A stretch of 64,000 bases of DNA, from positions 1 to 64,000 of the forward strand of contig CAZIKK010000007.1 of assembly GCA_964539975.1 (NCBI GenBank), read 5' to 3'. This stretch comes from 38-11 sp964539975 (GTDB taxonomy: Bacteria; Bacillota; Clostridia; Tissierellales; Dethiosulfatibacteraceae). The notes under the pieces are model-generated. The model was not told where the DNA came from. It worked only from the letters and a program-made list of their open reading frames with translations, and ran no database searches. Of the stretch, positions 36,075 to 44,929 are shown one piece after another. The stretch's first letter is position 1. Each line of letters starts with the position of its first letter. A program made the position numbers and the translations under genes.

Positions 36075-36089
36075 CAAAAGGAGAGTTAC

Positions 36090-36782
36090 TTGAAAGACTT
36101 GAAATACACCATTAAGGAGATACCAATAGATGAACGACCTCGCGAAAAATTATTGAAATTTGGCGCACAGGCATTGGCAAATTCAGAATTAATGGCGATC
36201 ATCCTAAGGGTTGGTAGCAATCAAGACACCGCCATTACTTTAGCTCAAAAAATTCTAAATCACCAAGGGAATGGACTTAAAAACATTGCTCAGTCTGATC
36301 CCTTGTTTTTGCTAGGATTTCATGGGATAAGCAACGCAAAGGCTGCCCAATTACTTGCAGCTGTCGAACTTGGAAGAAGGGTATCAAGAGTGGATGCTGA
36401 TGATAGACAGAAGATTACTTCTCCTCAAGATGTCTCTTATTATTTGATGGATGACATGCGATATTTAAAGAAAGAACACTTTAGAGCAGTCCTTTTAGAC
36501 ACGAAAAACCAAATTTTAGATATCCCTACTATATCAATTGGAAGTTTGAACGCGTCAATTGTGCATCCAAGAGAAGTTTTTCTGGAAGCAGTTAAAAGAT
36601 CAGCAGCTTCAATGATTTTAGTCCATAACCACCCGAGCGGAGACACAAAACCAAGTAGAGAAGACATACAAGTAACAAAAAGACTGATTGAAGCGGGAGA
36701 ATTAATGGGAATTAAAGTTTTAGACCATATAATAATTGGAGATGGTAAATTTTTGAGCTTTAGAGAGGAAAAAATCATATAA
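36090..36782 (+). CDS. radC: RadC family JAB-domain protein
   Basis: A 230-aa protein. An N-terminal helix-hairpin-helix UPF0758 region (IDERPREKLLKFGAQALANS) precedes the JAMM metalloprotease-like motif: E in LDTKNQI..EVF and LVHNHPSGDTKPSREDI. The function is not settled, despite the name. It starts with TTG at 36090, 4 bases after AAAGGAGAG. Position between maf and mreB is the usual one in Bacillota. Confidence 0.92.
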   Translation: MKDLKYTIKEIPIDERPREKLLKFGAQALANSELMAIILRVGSNQDTAITLAQKILNHQGNGLKNIAQSDPLFLLGFHGISNAKAAQLLAAVELGRRVSRVDADDRQKITSPQDVSYYLMDDMRYLKKEHFRAVLLDTKNQILDIPTISIGSLNASIVHPREVFLEAVKRSAASMILVHNHPSGDTKPSREDIQVTKRLIEAGELMGIKVLDHIIIGDGKFLSFREEKII

Positions 36783-36794
36783 AAGGAGGTATAG

Positions 36795-37811
36795 ATGTCT
36801 TTTTTTGATGGGATTTCGAAAAAGATCGGAATTGATCTTGGAACAGCTAATACGCTTGTTCACATGAAGGGGAAGGGAATACTCATCAATGAACCCTCTG
36901 TGGTAGCTTTAAAAAAAAGAAACCATGAAGTCATCGCAGTAGGAATAGAAGCAAAAGAGATGCTTGACAAGACACCAAATGAAATCGTAACCATTAGACC
37001 ATTGAAAGATGGTGTAATTGCTGATTTTGAAATCACAAAGATCATGTTAAAGTACTTTATTAGAAAGACCTTGAAGACTTATCAGATTGTGAAGCCAATT
37101 ATTGTCATTGGTGTCCCGTCAAAAGTAACACCAGTTGAAAAGAGAGCGGTAGAAGAAGCAGCTAGATCGGCAGGCGCAAAAAAATCAATACTTATTGAAG
37201 AACCAGTAGCAGCTGCGATTGGCGAAGGAATTGACATATATGAACCTGTAGGGAATATGGTTGTGGACGTTGGTGGTGGGACAACTGATACAGCAATTAT
37301 TTCACTCGGTGGCATCGTGACAAGTGAATCATTGCGAATAGCAGGAGATAAAATTGATGAAGCCATTCAACACTATTTTCGGCATCAACACAATCTAATG
37401 ATTGGCATTAAAACGGCCGAAAGAGTAAAAATCACTATTGGTGATGTCATGCCGGACCCTCTAGAAAAACCGATGGAAATGGAAGTGACAGGGAGAGATC
37501 TTGTCTCAGGTCTACCCCGGAAAGTGAAAATAGACAACTTTGAAATTAGCATGGCGATAAGTGAAACAACAGAGGCAATTGTTTCGTCTATTAAGCGTGT
37601 TTTGGAAATAACTCCTCCAGAGCTAGCCTCTGATGTTTCTGTAAGAGGATTGATTTTGACTGGAGGAGGCGCTTTGTTGAAAAATCTTGACAAATTGATT
37701 AGTCGAGAAACACATGTTCCGGTAAGAAAATCTGAATTTCCTTTAGATTGTGTGGTAAAAGGGACTGGCGTAGTATGCAATAACATTTCAAAATATGGTA
37801 ACATATATTGA
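36795..37811 (+). CDS. mreB: Rod-shape-determining actin homologue MreB
   Basis: A 338-aa MreB. Phosphate-1 motif GIDLGTANTLV, KPIIVIGVPS, connecting EEPVAAAIG and phosphate-2 VVDVGGGTTDTAII; adenosine motif GLILTGGGALLKNLD. It forms membrane-attached filaments that guide lateral wall synthesis. AAAGGAGGT precedes the ATG at 36795. Length is normal. Confidence 0.96.
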   Translation: MSFFDGISKKIGIDLGTANTLVHMKGKGILINEPSVVALKKRNHEVIAVGIEAKEMLDKTPNEIVTIRPLKDGVIADFEITKIMLKYFIRKTLKTYQIVKPIIVIGVPSKVTPVEKRAVEEAARSAGAKKSILIEEPVAAAIGEGIDIYEPVGNMVVDVGGGTTDTAIISLGGIVTSESLRIAGDKIDEAIQHYFRHQHNLMIGIKTAERVKITIGDVMPDPLEKPMEMEVTGRDLVSGLPRKVKIDNFEISMAISETTEAIVSSIKRVLEITPPELASDVSVRGLILTGGGALLKNLDKLISRETHVPVRKSEFPLDCVVKGTGVVCNNISKYGNIY

Positions 37812-37827
37812 AAAAACGGTGAGAGAT

Positions 37828-38661
37828 TTGAAAAGTAAGAGAGTAAGGATTGCTATTTTTAGTGGGATTGTTCTAATAATGATCGGCATTATTGCCATAA
37901 ATGCTTCTGACCCAGTTAATCCAAGAGGAACAGGATCTATAGGAAGCATTTTTTCGCCTGTCCAGAAAGTGGTTTATAGTGTGACTCAAACATTCTCAAA
38001 TTCTTTTGATTCTTTATTGAACATTTCAAGGATTAGAGAAGAGAATAATCAGTTGAGAGAAAGAAACGCTCAACTGATGGAGGAAAATCGCCAATTGGCA
38101 TATATTGTCAGTCAATCCCAAGCTTTAGAAAACGAATACAATATGCTAAAGAATTTTGAATACGATTACGTAAAGAGTCAGATTATTTCGAGAGATCCTA
38201 ACAATTGGTTTGAAAGATTCACCATTGACAAAGGTGAAAACCAGCAGATAAAAATAGACGATATTGTGGTTAAAGCAGTCAGTACGGAGAGTGGGCTTGT
38301 TCAGGTAGGATTGGTTGGAAAAGTGGTTGATGTTGGTTACAACTGGTCGAAGGTGGTTACAATTAACGACATTGCTAGCAGTGTGAGTATTAAGATTTTG
38401 AGAACGAATGAAGGCGGTGTTGCAAAGGGCACTCTTGACCGACGGATAGAAGGTGTCATGTTTAATCAAACAGAAGACATAATAATTGGGGACAAGATTT
38501 TAACATCTGGGCTGGGTGAAATTTATTATCCGGATTTGTATATAGGAAAAATCACCAAGGTAGAAAAAACATCGGATTTGCTTACTGAAAAAATAACAAT
38601 AGAGCCAGCAGTGGACTTTGAAAGGTTATATGAAGTGTTTGTTCTTAAGGTGGATAAGTGA
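37828..38661 (+). CDS. mreC: Rod-shape-determining protein MreC
   Basis: About 277 aa. Membrane helix IAIFSGIVLIMIGIIAINA, an extracytoplasmic coiled coil (RIREENNQLRERNAQLMEEN), then the two-lobed beta domain (WFERFTIDKGENQ, LVGKVVDVGYNWSKV, SGLGEIYYPDLYIGKI). It links MreB to the wall-synthesis enzymes. The start is uncertain: TTG 37828 after GGTGAG, or GTG 37819; an ATG at 37795 lies within mreB without a site. Confidence 0.92.
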   Translation: MKSKRVRIAIFSGIVLIMIGIIAINASDPVNPRGTGSIGSIFSPVQKVVYSVTQTFSNSFDSLLNISRIREENNQLRERNAQLMEENRQLAYIVSQSQALENEYNMLKNFEYDYVKSQIISRDPNNWFERFTIDKGENQQIKIDDIVVKAVSTESGLVQVGLVGKVVDVGYNWSKVVTINDIASSVSIKILRTNEGGVAKGTLDRRIEGVMFNQTEDIIIGDKILTSGLGEIYYPDLYIGKITKVEKTSDLLTEKITIEPAVDFERLYEVFVLKVDK

Positions 38662-39149
38662 TGAAAAAAACATTGTTGTTATTAGGGTTGGTCACTAGTG
38701 CATTTATATTTCAAACAACACTGCTGCAATTCATGACTGTATTTGGTACAACTATTAATTTGATATTGGTAATGTTTGTCATGATCGCGTTACAAACAAA
38801 CGAAATAACAGGTAGCTTAATTGGCCTTGGATTGGGATGTTTAATGGATCTGTTTTATGGACAATTCTTTGGAATTAATGTGTTGCTGTTTTTTACAATT
38901 GGTTTCATTGTCGGAAGCATTTCAAAAGACGTCTATCAGTTAAATTTCTCAGCCGATGTGCTGTTTGTTATTTTAGCAACATTATATTATCATGGCACAT
39001 TTTTGCTAATCAATTACTTTTTAAGGATTGACACAGTTGCGATAAGTTACTTGATTAAACCATTAATCATTGAAATGGGTTTAAATATTTTAATCGTTTA
39101 TCCACTATACAAAATAAAGCATTACTTAATCAGGCAGGTTAAAATTTAG
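38661..39149 (+). CDS. mreD: Rod-shape-determining protein MreD
   Basis: A 162-aa membrane protein with about five hydrophobic helices. LGLGCLMDLFYGQFFGINVLLFFTIG carries the typical DLxxG/GxN pattern of MreD. It starts within the stop codon of mreC (TGATG). It completes the elongasome set MreB-MreC-MreD with the PBP2 encoded next. Confidence 0.92.
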   Translation: MKKTLLLLGLVTSAFIFQTTLLQFMTVFGTTINLILVMFVMIALQTNEITGSLIGLGLGCLMDLFYGQFFGINVLLFFTIGFIVGSISKDVYQLNFSADVLFVILATLYYHGTFLLINYFLRIDTVAISYLIKPLIIEMGLNILIVYPLYKIKHYLIRQVKI

Positions 39150-39163
39150 GGTTGGGTGAGAAA

Positions 39164-42118
39164 ATGGCATTGACTAAATTTAAAAATAGATATAATTTGT
39201 TCTATATTATTGTACTGATTTTGTTTGGAGTATTGGTGTTTAGATTAGCAACATTGACTATAGTTGAAGGTGAGGAGTATCGCGCTGTGGCTGATGTTAA
39301 GACAATACGCGATATCCCAATAAAATCTCCCAGAGGAAATATTTACGATAGAAATGGAGAATTATTGGCTGGAAATGTTCCTAGCTTCACAGTACAAATT
39401 AGAAAAGATGAGATAGAGAGCAAGGATTTAACAGATACAATCCTACTTTTAGCCAAGATACTGGATAGGAATAATGAAAGACTAATTGATGAGTTTCCTA
39501 TTTCAATGGATAGGATTCTATTTGAACCTGGAAACGAGCCGGAAGGGTTCTACTATCCGGAAGAGTACATTGAGTTTTTGTTTCGTGAACATCAATTAGT
39601 GGAGGAGATTTTCTCCACATTTCGTCCAAAAACATCAACGATAAATGTTCATGAACGTATTTTATTGATTTTGGATGAAGAGTTTGAGAATTTAGGAATA
39701 GAATATACAAACAATAACTATCGTTATATCGATGAAAAAGTGGATCGGGAAGTAGAACCAATAGAATTTTTATCGAATGAGATTTACAAAGATGGCCGCT
39801 TAATCAATAGACTGCTTTCAAATTCGGAAATAAGGAGTCATATTTTTGGAATACTTAAAGCCAATGAATTGGTGGAAGGCATCGATCTAATCCCATATTC
39901 TTTTACCTATGATAATGAGTTTAGACAAATCAAGACAGATTTAATGAACATACTTGGATCCATTACTTATGAATCGGAAGCTAAAGATGACTTCTTGAAT
40001 CTCGCAAGGCATTATATTTCAGGATCTTTTTTTAGAATGGCATTTGAATCAAATGACCAATTAATCATGCCTGGCGTTTTTCTGTTTGATGAAGTCGTTG
40101 AAAGTTATCCAGATTTGCCGATCACTTATAGAGTAGATGAAGATGCAAATATGGTTTATTTCAATTTCACTAATGAAGTGGCTAGGGATGAGATGATAGC
40201 AACATTTGGTTATTCAGCGGATATTTCGGCGTATAATGTGCTGATAGATTTAGCACAGCAAAGGAACCTGGATTTTAAGATTTATGAAATGGATGAAATC
40301 AAATTTTATGCTCAAGAGAGATTATTGACCCATGTTAATCCCATGATATCTGTATCAAGTTGGGAATACACTCCTGTTATACGAAAAGAAAATTGGATCA
40401 AGGAGAACTTAGGTCACAACTACGATGGCGACATTGAGGCGGAAACGATATTTTATAAGTTAAAAGAGCGGTTTTTATTAGGAGAAACAGATGATTACTT
40501 GTCCAGAAAATACTTTATAATCAGAGAACGATACATCAAGCAAGGTTATTTAGCCTTTCACCCAATAGATATTAGTTATGAAGTATCACAAAAGACAGTA
40601 GGTTTGTTGGCAGAAAACTCGGATAAGCTAAAAGGTGTTGAAGTGGTGGTCCAGCCGTTAAGGTATTATCCTTTTGGAGAATCTGCCGCTCATATTATCG
40701 GCTATTTGGGAAAAATCTCCCAGGAGCATGAAATTCAAACTTACATCCAACAAGCAGGTTATTCCCAGGATGACTTGATTGGAAAAACAGGTGTTGAAGA
40801 AAGTTTTGAGCAATTATTAAGTGGGACAAAGGGAAAAGAAACACTGAAGGTTGATGTCAATGGAAACAGAATTAGCACGGTTGAAACGGATGAGCCCGTT
40901 CCTGGCAACAATTTGCACCTAACTATTGATATTACTCTTCAGCAAAAATCTGAAAAAATGATGCAAGATGTTCTAGAGCAGATTAGGGTTGGCGGGATTT
41001 ATGAAAGCAAATGGGGAGATTATGAGTTTGATAGGACCTATAAAAACGCGTATTCAGGTGCGTTAGTGGCAATAGATGTGCAAACAGGTGAATTGATTAC
41101 CATGGTCAACTATCCTTCTTATGATCCAAATCTCTTTTCAACAGGTATTTCTCATGAAGATTGGATTAGTCTTACAAATGAATCAAGAGATTCTCTTGCC
41201 CCAAGGCCGCTATACAATATATCTATGTTGACAGCCATACAACCAGGCTCAACGTTTAAAGTGGTTACGGCATTGGCCGCACTGGAGAAAGGCATTTCAC
41301 CTTATGAAAGAGTATATTGCGCAGGACACATGGAAGTAGGGAATCACACCTTTGGTTGTTGGATTTGGAACATGTACCGATCGATACATGGTTATGAAAA
41401 TATGTATGAAGCAATTCGTGACTCCTGCAATTTCTATTTTTACTCGTTGACTTTAGGAGAAAACAGGGCGACTAATCAAAAAACATCTGTAAGGGTTGAT
41501 CTTGAAGACATACTCAGCATGGCAACACAATTAGGACTAAACGATAAAACAGGCATAGAAATTGAAATACCTAATGAGGTGACNNNNNNNNNNNNNNNNN
41601 NNNNNNNNNNNNNNNNNNNNNNNNNNNNNNNNNNNNNNNNNNNNNNNNNNNNNNNNNNNNNNNNNNNNNNNNNNNNNNNNNNNATGACTGCAACCATAGC
41701 AAATGGAGGCTATTTGCGTAATGTGAGTACCATTAAAAAAGGAACAACCTATGACAATCGCTCAGTTGTTTATCAGCCAGACAGATTATCAGAAAGGATT
41801 TCACTGACTGATTATGGTTACTTGGACGAGATAACCACAGCTATGGTAATGGTTTCAGACGATAGCAAAGTTTATAATGACTTCCCTGTCAAAGTTGCGT
41901 CAAAAACAGGGACGGCTGAAAGAGATGGTGTTAACCCTGAAACAGGAGAGCTTTACGACGAGTTTTCGTGGTATATAGCTTATGCACCAGCTGAGGCTCC
42001 TGAAATAGCTGTAACGGCTGTGTTTTTTCAAGGAGGTTCAGGACGATTCCCGGCGCCATTGGTGCGAGATGTAATCGGAGAGTATTTAGGGTTGGAGCCA
42101 CCTAATCCTATAGAGTAA
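39164..42118 (+). CDS. mrdA: Penicillin-binding protein 2 (elongation transpeptidase), interrupted by a gap
   Basis: About 984 aa as drawn, a long clostridial-type class B PBP. One N-terminal membrane helix (FYIIVLILFGVLVFRLATL), an enlarged N-terminal dimerisation/pedestal region of roughly 500 residues, then the transpeptidase: active-site STFK (41249-41260), SCN (41423-41431) and KTG (41903-41911). The 100-N gap (41584-41683) keeps frame but removes the stretch between SxN and KTG that normally holds the GQG motif; compared with other PBP2s more residues than 33 are probably missing. ATG at 39164 follows GGGTGAG. Follows mreBCD directly. Confidence 0.92.
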   Translation: MALTKFKNRYNLFYIIVLILFGVLVFRLATLTIVEGEEYRAVADVKTIRDIPIKSPRGNIYDRNGELLAGNVPSFTVQIRKDEIESKDLTDTILLLAKILDRNNERLIDEFPISMDRILFEPGNEPEGFYYPEEYIEFLFREHQLVEEIFSTFRPKTSTINVHERILLILDEEFENLGIEYTNNNYRYIDEKVDREVEPIEFLSNEIYKDGRLINRLLSNSEIRSHIFGILKANELVEGIDLIPYSFTYDNEFRQIKTDLMNILGSITYESEAKDDFLNLARHYISGSFFRMAFESNDQLIMPGVFLFDEVVESYPDLPITYRVDEDANMVYFNFTNEVARDEMIATFGYSADISAYNVLIDLAQQRNLDFKIYEMDEIKFYAQERLLTHVNPMISVSSWEYTPVIRKENWIKENLGHNYDGDIEAETIFYKLKERFLLGETDDYLSRKYFIIRERYIKQGYLAFHPIDISYEVSQKTVGLLAENSDKLKGVEVVVQPLRYYPFGESAAHIIGYLGKISQEHEIQTYIQQAGYSQDDLIGKTGVEESFEQLLSGTKGKETLKVDVNGNRISTVETDEPVPGNNLHLTIDITLQQKSEKMMQDVLEQIRVGGIYESKWGDYEFDRTYKNAYSGALVAIDVQTGELITMVNYPSYDPNLFSTGISHEDWISLTNESRDSLAPRPLYNISMLTAIQPGSTFKVVTALAALEKGISPYERVYCAGHMEVGNHTFGCWIWNMYRSIHGYENMYEAIRDSCNFYFYSLTLGENRATNQKTSVRVDLEDILSMATQLGLNDKTGIEIEIPNEVXXXXXXXXXXXXXXXXXXXXXXXXXXXXXXXXXXMTATIANGGYLRNVSTIKKGTTYDNRSVVYQPDRLSERISLTDYGYLDEITTAMVMVSDDSKVYNDFPVKVASKTGTAERDGVNPETGELYDEFSWYIAYAPAEAPEIAVTAVFFQGGSGRFPAPLVRDVIGEYLGLEPPNPIE
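41584..41683. other. Assembly gap, 100 N, inside PBP2
   Basis: A run of exactly 100 N. Reading frame is the same on both sides, but homology suggests the true gap is somewhat longer than 100 bases. Confidence 0.98.
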
Positions 42119-42129
42119 AGGAGTAATTT

Positions 42130-42843
42130 ATGAATAAATTGATTTTATTGGCATCTTGTGAGCAAAAACAAGGAAAAACGATTCTTGGTTTTGAATTGGC
42201 GAAGAAACTTGGAGAAAAGCACAAAGTTCAATATGTTGATATAGCTAGATCTGAAAAATCTCTAGCGATGTATTTAGGCATTGAAAGCAATGTGGTTTAT
42301 GATTTTGTGGATGTAATGGAGGGGACCTGTCAAGTCGAAGAGGCAACCATCCCAGTGGAAATTAATGGGGTAAGAGCTTTTGATCTGGTTCCGTCTCCAC
42401 GACTTAAGAGCAAAACGTATAGATCGTCAGAATTAATAGAAAAAATAGCTTTGATTTTTGGGAAAAGTTATGACTACACCATTATCGATGGGATTCACTT
42501 ATATCAAGATGAAAATTACTTTGATTATAACTCAGTGCATAGAATATTATTTCTAACGGAATCTAAAACAGAAGATTTAAAAAAAATCGATGGCTGTATC
42601 CAGAAAATCGGGAAGGAAAAACTGGAACATGTGATCATGGTATTGAATAAACATGTGAAAGCAGATGTCCAAAAAGGCTTGATGTATCGTCAAAAGGAAT
42701 TGGAGGAAATGTTGAAGATTCGAATACGAGGGACGATTAGTCAAGAAAACACATTGGATAATGTGGATCGCATAGAAGAAATTTCTGAAACAAGCATCAA
42801 AGAGTATCGAGATGCAGTATCGCTTATCATGAATCATTTGTAA
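42130..42843 (+). CDS. Degenerate MinD/ParA-like P-loop protein
   Basis: A 237-aa SIMIBI-class P-loop protein resembling MinD/ParA. The deviant Walker A KGGxGKT is altered to SCEQKQGKT (residues 9-17): the GKT end is kept but the signature lysine position is Glu. Switch I (DxxR...) is weak, and the Walker A' motif DTPAG is replaced by IIDGIHLYQDEN. There is no MinD-type C-terminal amphipathic helix rich in Lys that I can identify with confidence. It sits where many Clostridia keep minC-minD after PBP2, so it may be a decayed or re-purposed MinD; no minC or minE is present. AAAGGAG precedes the ATG at 42130. Confidence 0.6.
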   Translation: MNKLILLASCEQKQGKTILGFELAKKLGEKHKVQYVDIARSEKSLAMYLGIESNVVYDFVDVMEGTCQVEEATIPVEINGVRAFDLVPSPRLKSKTYRSSELIEKIALIFGKSYDYTIIDGIHLYQDENYFDYNSVHRILFLTESKTEDLKKIDGCIQKIGKEKLEHVIMVLNKHVKADVQKGLMYRQKELEEMLKIRIRGTISQENTLDNVDRIEEISETSIKEYRDAVSLIMNHL

Positions 42844-42897
42844 AGAATTTCAATGTTGGCTAGTTCTGTATCAAAGCGGCGAAAAGAGAGGATTACA

Positions 42898-43566
42898 ATG
42901 AAAATATTAATAGTGGAAGATGAGATTAAATTAACTCAAGCTTTGGAATTTTTGTTTAAGAAGCAGAAAATAGATGTTGAGATTGCCAATGACGGAGAAG
43001 AAGGCTTGATGTTGGCAGAAAAAGACATTTATGATGTGCTGGTTCTGGATATTATGTTGCCAGGCATAGATGGTTTGGAAATTCTCAAGAGAATTCGAGA
43101 GAAAGGTATAAAGACACCAGTGATTATGCTAACCGCAAAGGACACAGTAGACGATCGCGTTTTAGGTCTAGAAACAGGAGCTGATGATTATTTGGTCAAG
43201 CCTTTTGCGACAAAAGAATTGATAGCAAGAGTGAAAGCATTAGCACGAAGGAAGCATACAGAGTACATCAATGAAAAATTCGAGTTCAATGATATCAGTT
43301 ATAATCCGAGTAATTTTGAATTGATAATCAATGACCGAATCATGAAAATGCCAAAGAAAGAAGGAGATTTGCTTGAAATGCTGATTGGCCGTCCAGGACA
43401 AGTTTTTACTCGAGATCAAATTGTCGATCGATTATGGGGCTTGGATTCGGATGTATTAGAAAACAATATTGAGATATACATTCATCATTTAAGAAGAAGA
43501 CTAGAGCCGTCCAATACTAAGATTGAAACGATTAGAGGCGTAGGGTATATTTTAAAGGAGAGATGA
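42898..43566 (+). CDS. OmpR/PhoB-family response regulator
   Basis: A 222-aa two-domain regulator. Receiver: E7/D8 acidic pair, phospho-acceptor D51 (VLDIMLPGIDGLE), T79 and K101 (DDYLVKPF). C-terminal winged helix: RPGQVFTRDQIVDRLWG, NNIEIYIHHLRRRLE and TIRGVGYILKE. ATG at 42898 follows GAGAGG. Paired with the kinase one base after its stop codon. Confidence 0.94.
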   Translation: MKILIVEDEIKLTQALEFLFKKQKIDVEIANDGEEGLMLAEKDIYDVLVLDIMLPGIDGLEILKRIREKGIKTPVIMLTAKDTVDDRVLGLETGADDYLVKPFATKELIARVKALARRKHTEYINEKFEFNDISYNPSNFELIINDRIMKMPKKEGDLLEMLIGRPGQVFTRDQIVDRLWGLDSDVLENNIEIYIHHLRRRLEPSNTKIETIRGVGYILKER

Positions 43567-43567
43567 C

Positions 43568-44866
43568 ATGTTCAGGAGGCTTAGACTAAGGTTTACATCA
43601 TCTATTTTATTGGTGTTAATTGTTTTTCTGTCTGTCCTGTCAACAACGCTTTATATAGGAACAAAAACCTTGATAGAAACATCCTCTAAATTGACTCTTG
43701 AAAGATCTGCAAATGAAATCATTATTGGAAATTATAGAGGAGAAATTCAATTTGGAGATTCGACTTATGATGAAAATTTTCGAATTGTAGATCGATTCAG
43801 ACAAACCCTAACATTTAATGATGCAAATCTCAAGCTCAGCTATGCAATATTTGACCAGAGCCTAAACATGATATACGTAAGAAATAATGGAGATATTTCC
43901 TTTGATTATTTTGAGAGATATGTTCGAACTGCTTATGAAAAACAAGGAAGAAGCTTTGATAGAGATAACATTGAGGATGTGGATTATAGAATTTATACTT
44001 TGTTTTTTGGAGATGGTGGTAAAATTGGTGTTTTGCAATTATACCAAGATATCTCCATGGAAGTCATGGTGTTGGCTCACTTAAAGAGAATACTAATGAT
44101 ATTGACAGTTGCCAGTGCGTTAGTTTTAACCGCAATCTCTTGGTTTTTAGCTGGGATGAGTATCAAGCCTGTTAGGAAAGCTTGGCAAAAACAAAAGGAA
44201 TTTGTTGCTGATGCATCCCACGAGTTGAGAACGCCACTATCGGTGATTCAAACTAATTTGGATGCGGCGTTGAGCGATGAAAAAAGCACCATAGCTGAAA
44301 GGCATATTTTTTTAGACAATGCGTATACTGAAACACAACTCATGTCAAAATTGGTCGAAGAATTGTTGATGCTAGCAAAAATTGATGTAAAACAAATGGA
44401 TTTAGATAAAACACCTGTTAACTTTTCGGAAATTTGTGCAAGTATTGAAGAAAGGTTTCAGCACAAACTGGATGAAAAACAGATTACTTTGGAATCAAAG
44501 GTGGAAAAAAATGTATTGGTTAAAGGAGACTCCTTGAGACTGATGCAACTTATCGCAATTCTTATGGATAATGCCATCAAATACAACCAAACCAATGGTG
44601 AGATTAAGATTGTTTTAGAAAAAGAAAAAGGCTGTGCTTTATTCATAATTACCGATACTGGCATGGGTATTGAGAAGAATGAGCTTCCCAGAATTTTTGA
44701 TAGATTTTATAGAGGAGACAAAGCAAGACATCGAGAGAATGGAGGCACTGGATTGGGATTGAGTATTGCCAAGTGGATTATTGAGGAACATAAGGGAAGT
44801 ATTGATGTAAGAAGTAGTTTGGATGAAGGAACTCAGTTCTTTGCAAGAATTCCCTTGATGAAATAA
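43568..44866 (+). CDS. Sensor histidine kinase
   Basis: A 432-aa membrane kinase. Two membrane helices (about 11-32 and 174-196) bound an extracytoplasmic sensor of about 140 residues with no named domain. The dimerisation domain has the phospho-acceptor H218 in DASHELRTPLSVIQ. ATP-binding boxes: N (LIAILMDNAIKYNQ), G1 (ITDTGMGIEKNE), F (IFDRFYRGD), G2 (GGTGLGLSIAKWI). It belongs to the HisKA/EnvZ-like class and pairs with the regulator upstream; the stimulus is unknown. Confidence 0.94.
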   Translation: MFRRLRLRFTSSILLVLIVFLSVLSTTLYIGTKTLIETSSKLTLERSANEIIIGNYRGEIQFGDSTYDENFRIVDRFRQTLTFNDANLKLSYAIFDQSLNMIYVRNNGDISFDYFERYVRTAYEKQGRSFDRDNIEDVDYRIYTLFFGDGGKIGVLQLYQDISMEVMVLAHLKRILMILTVASALVLTAISWFLAGMSIKPVRKAWQKQKEFVADASHELRTPLSVIQTNLDAALSDEKSTIAERHIFLDNAYTETQLMSKLVEELLMLAKIDVKQMDLDKTPVNFSEICASIEERFQHKLDEKQITLESKVEKNVLVKGDSLRLMQLIAILMDNAIKYNQTNGEIKIVLEKEKGCALFIITDTGMGIEKNELPRIFDRFYRGDKARHRENGGTGLGLSIAKWIIEEHKGSIDVRSSLDEGTQFFARIPLMK

Positions 44867-44929
44867 AGAGTTTTTTTTTCAGAGCTAATTGTGGTAGTAT
44901 AAAAAACAAAATCGTTTGGAGGGCAAAAA

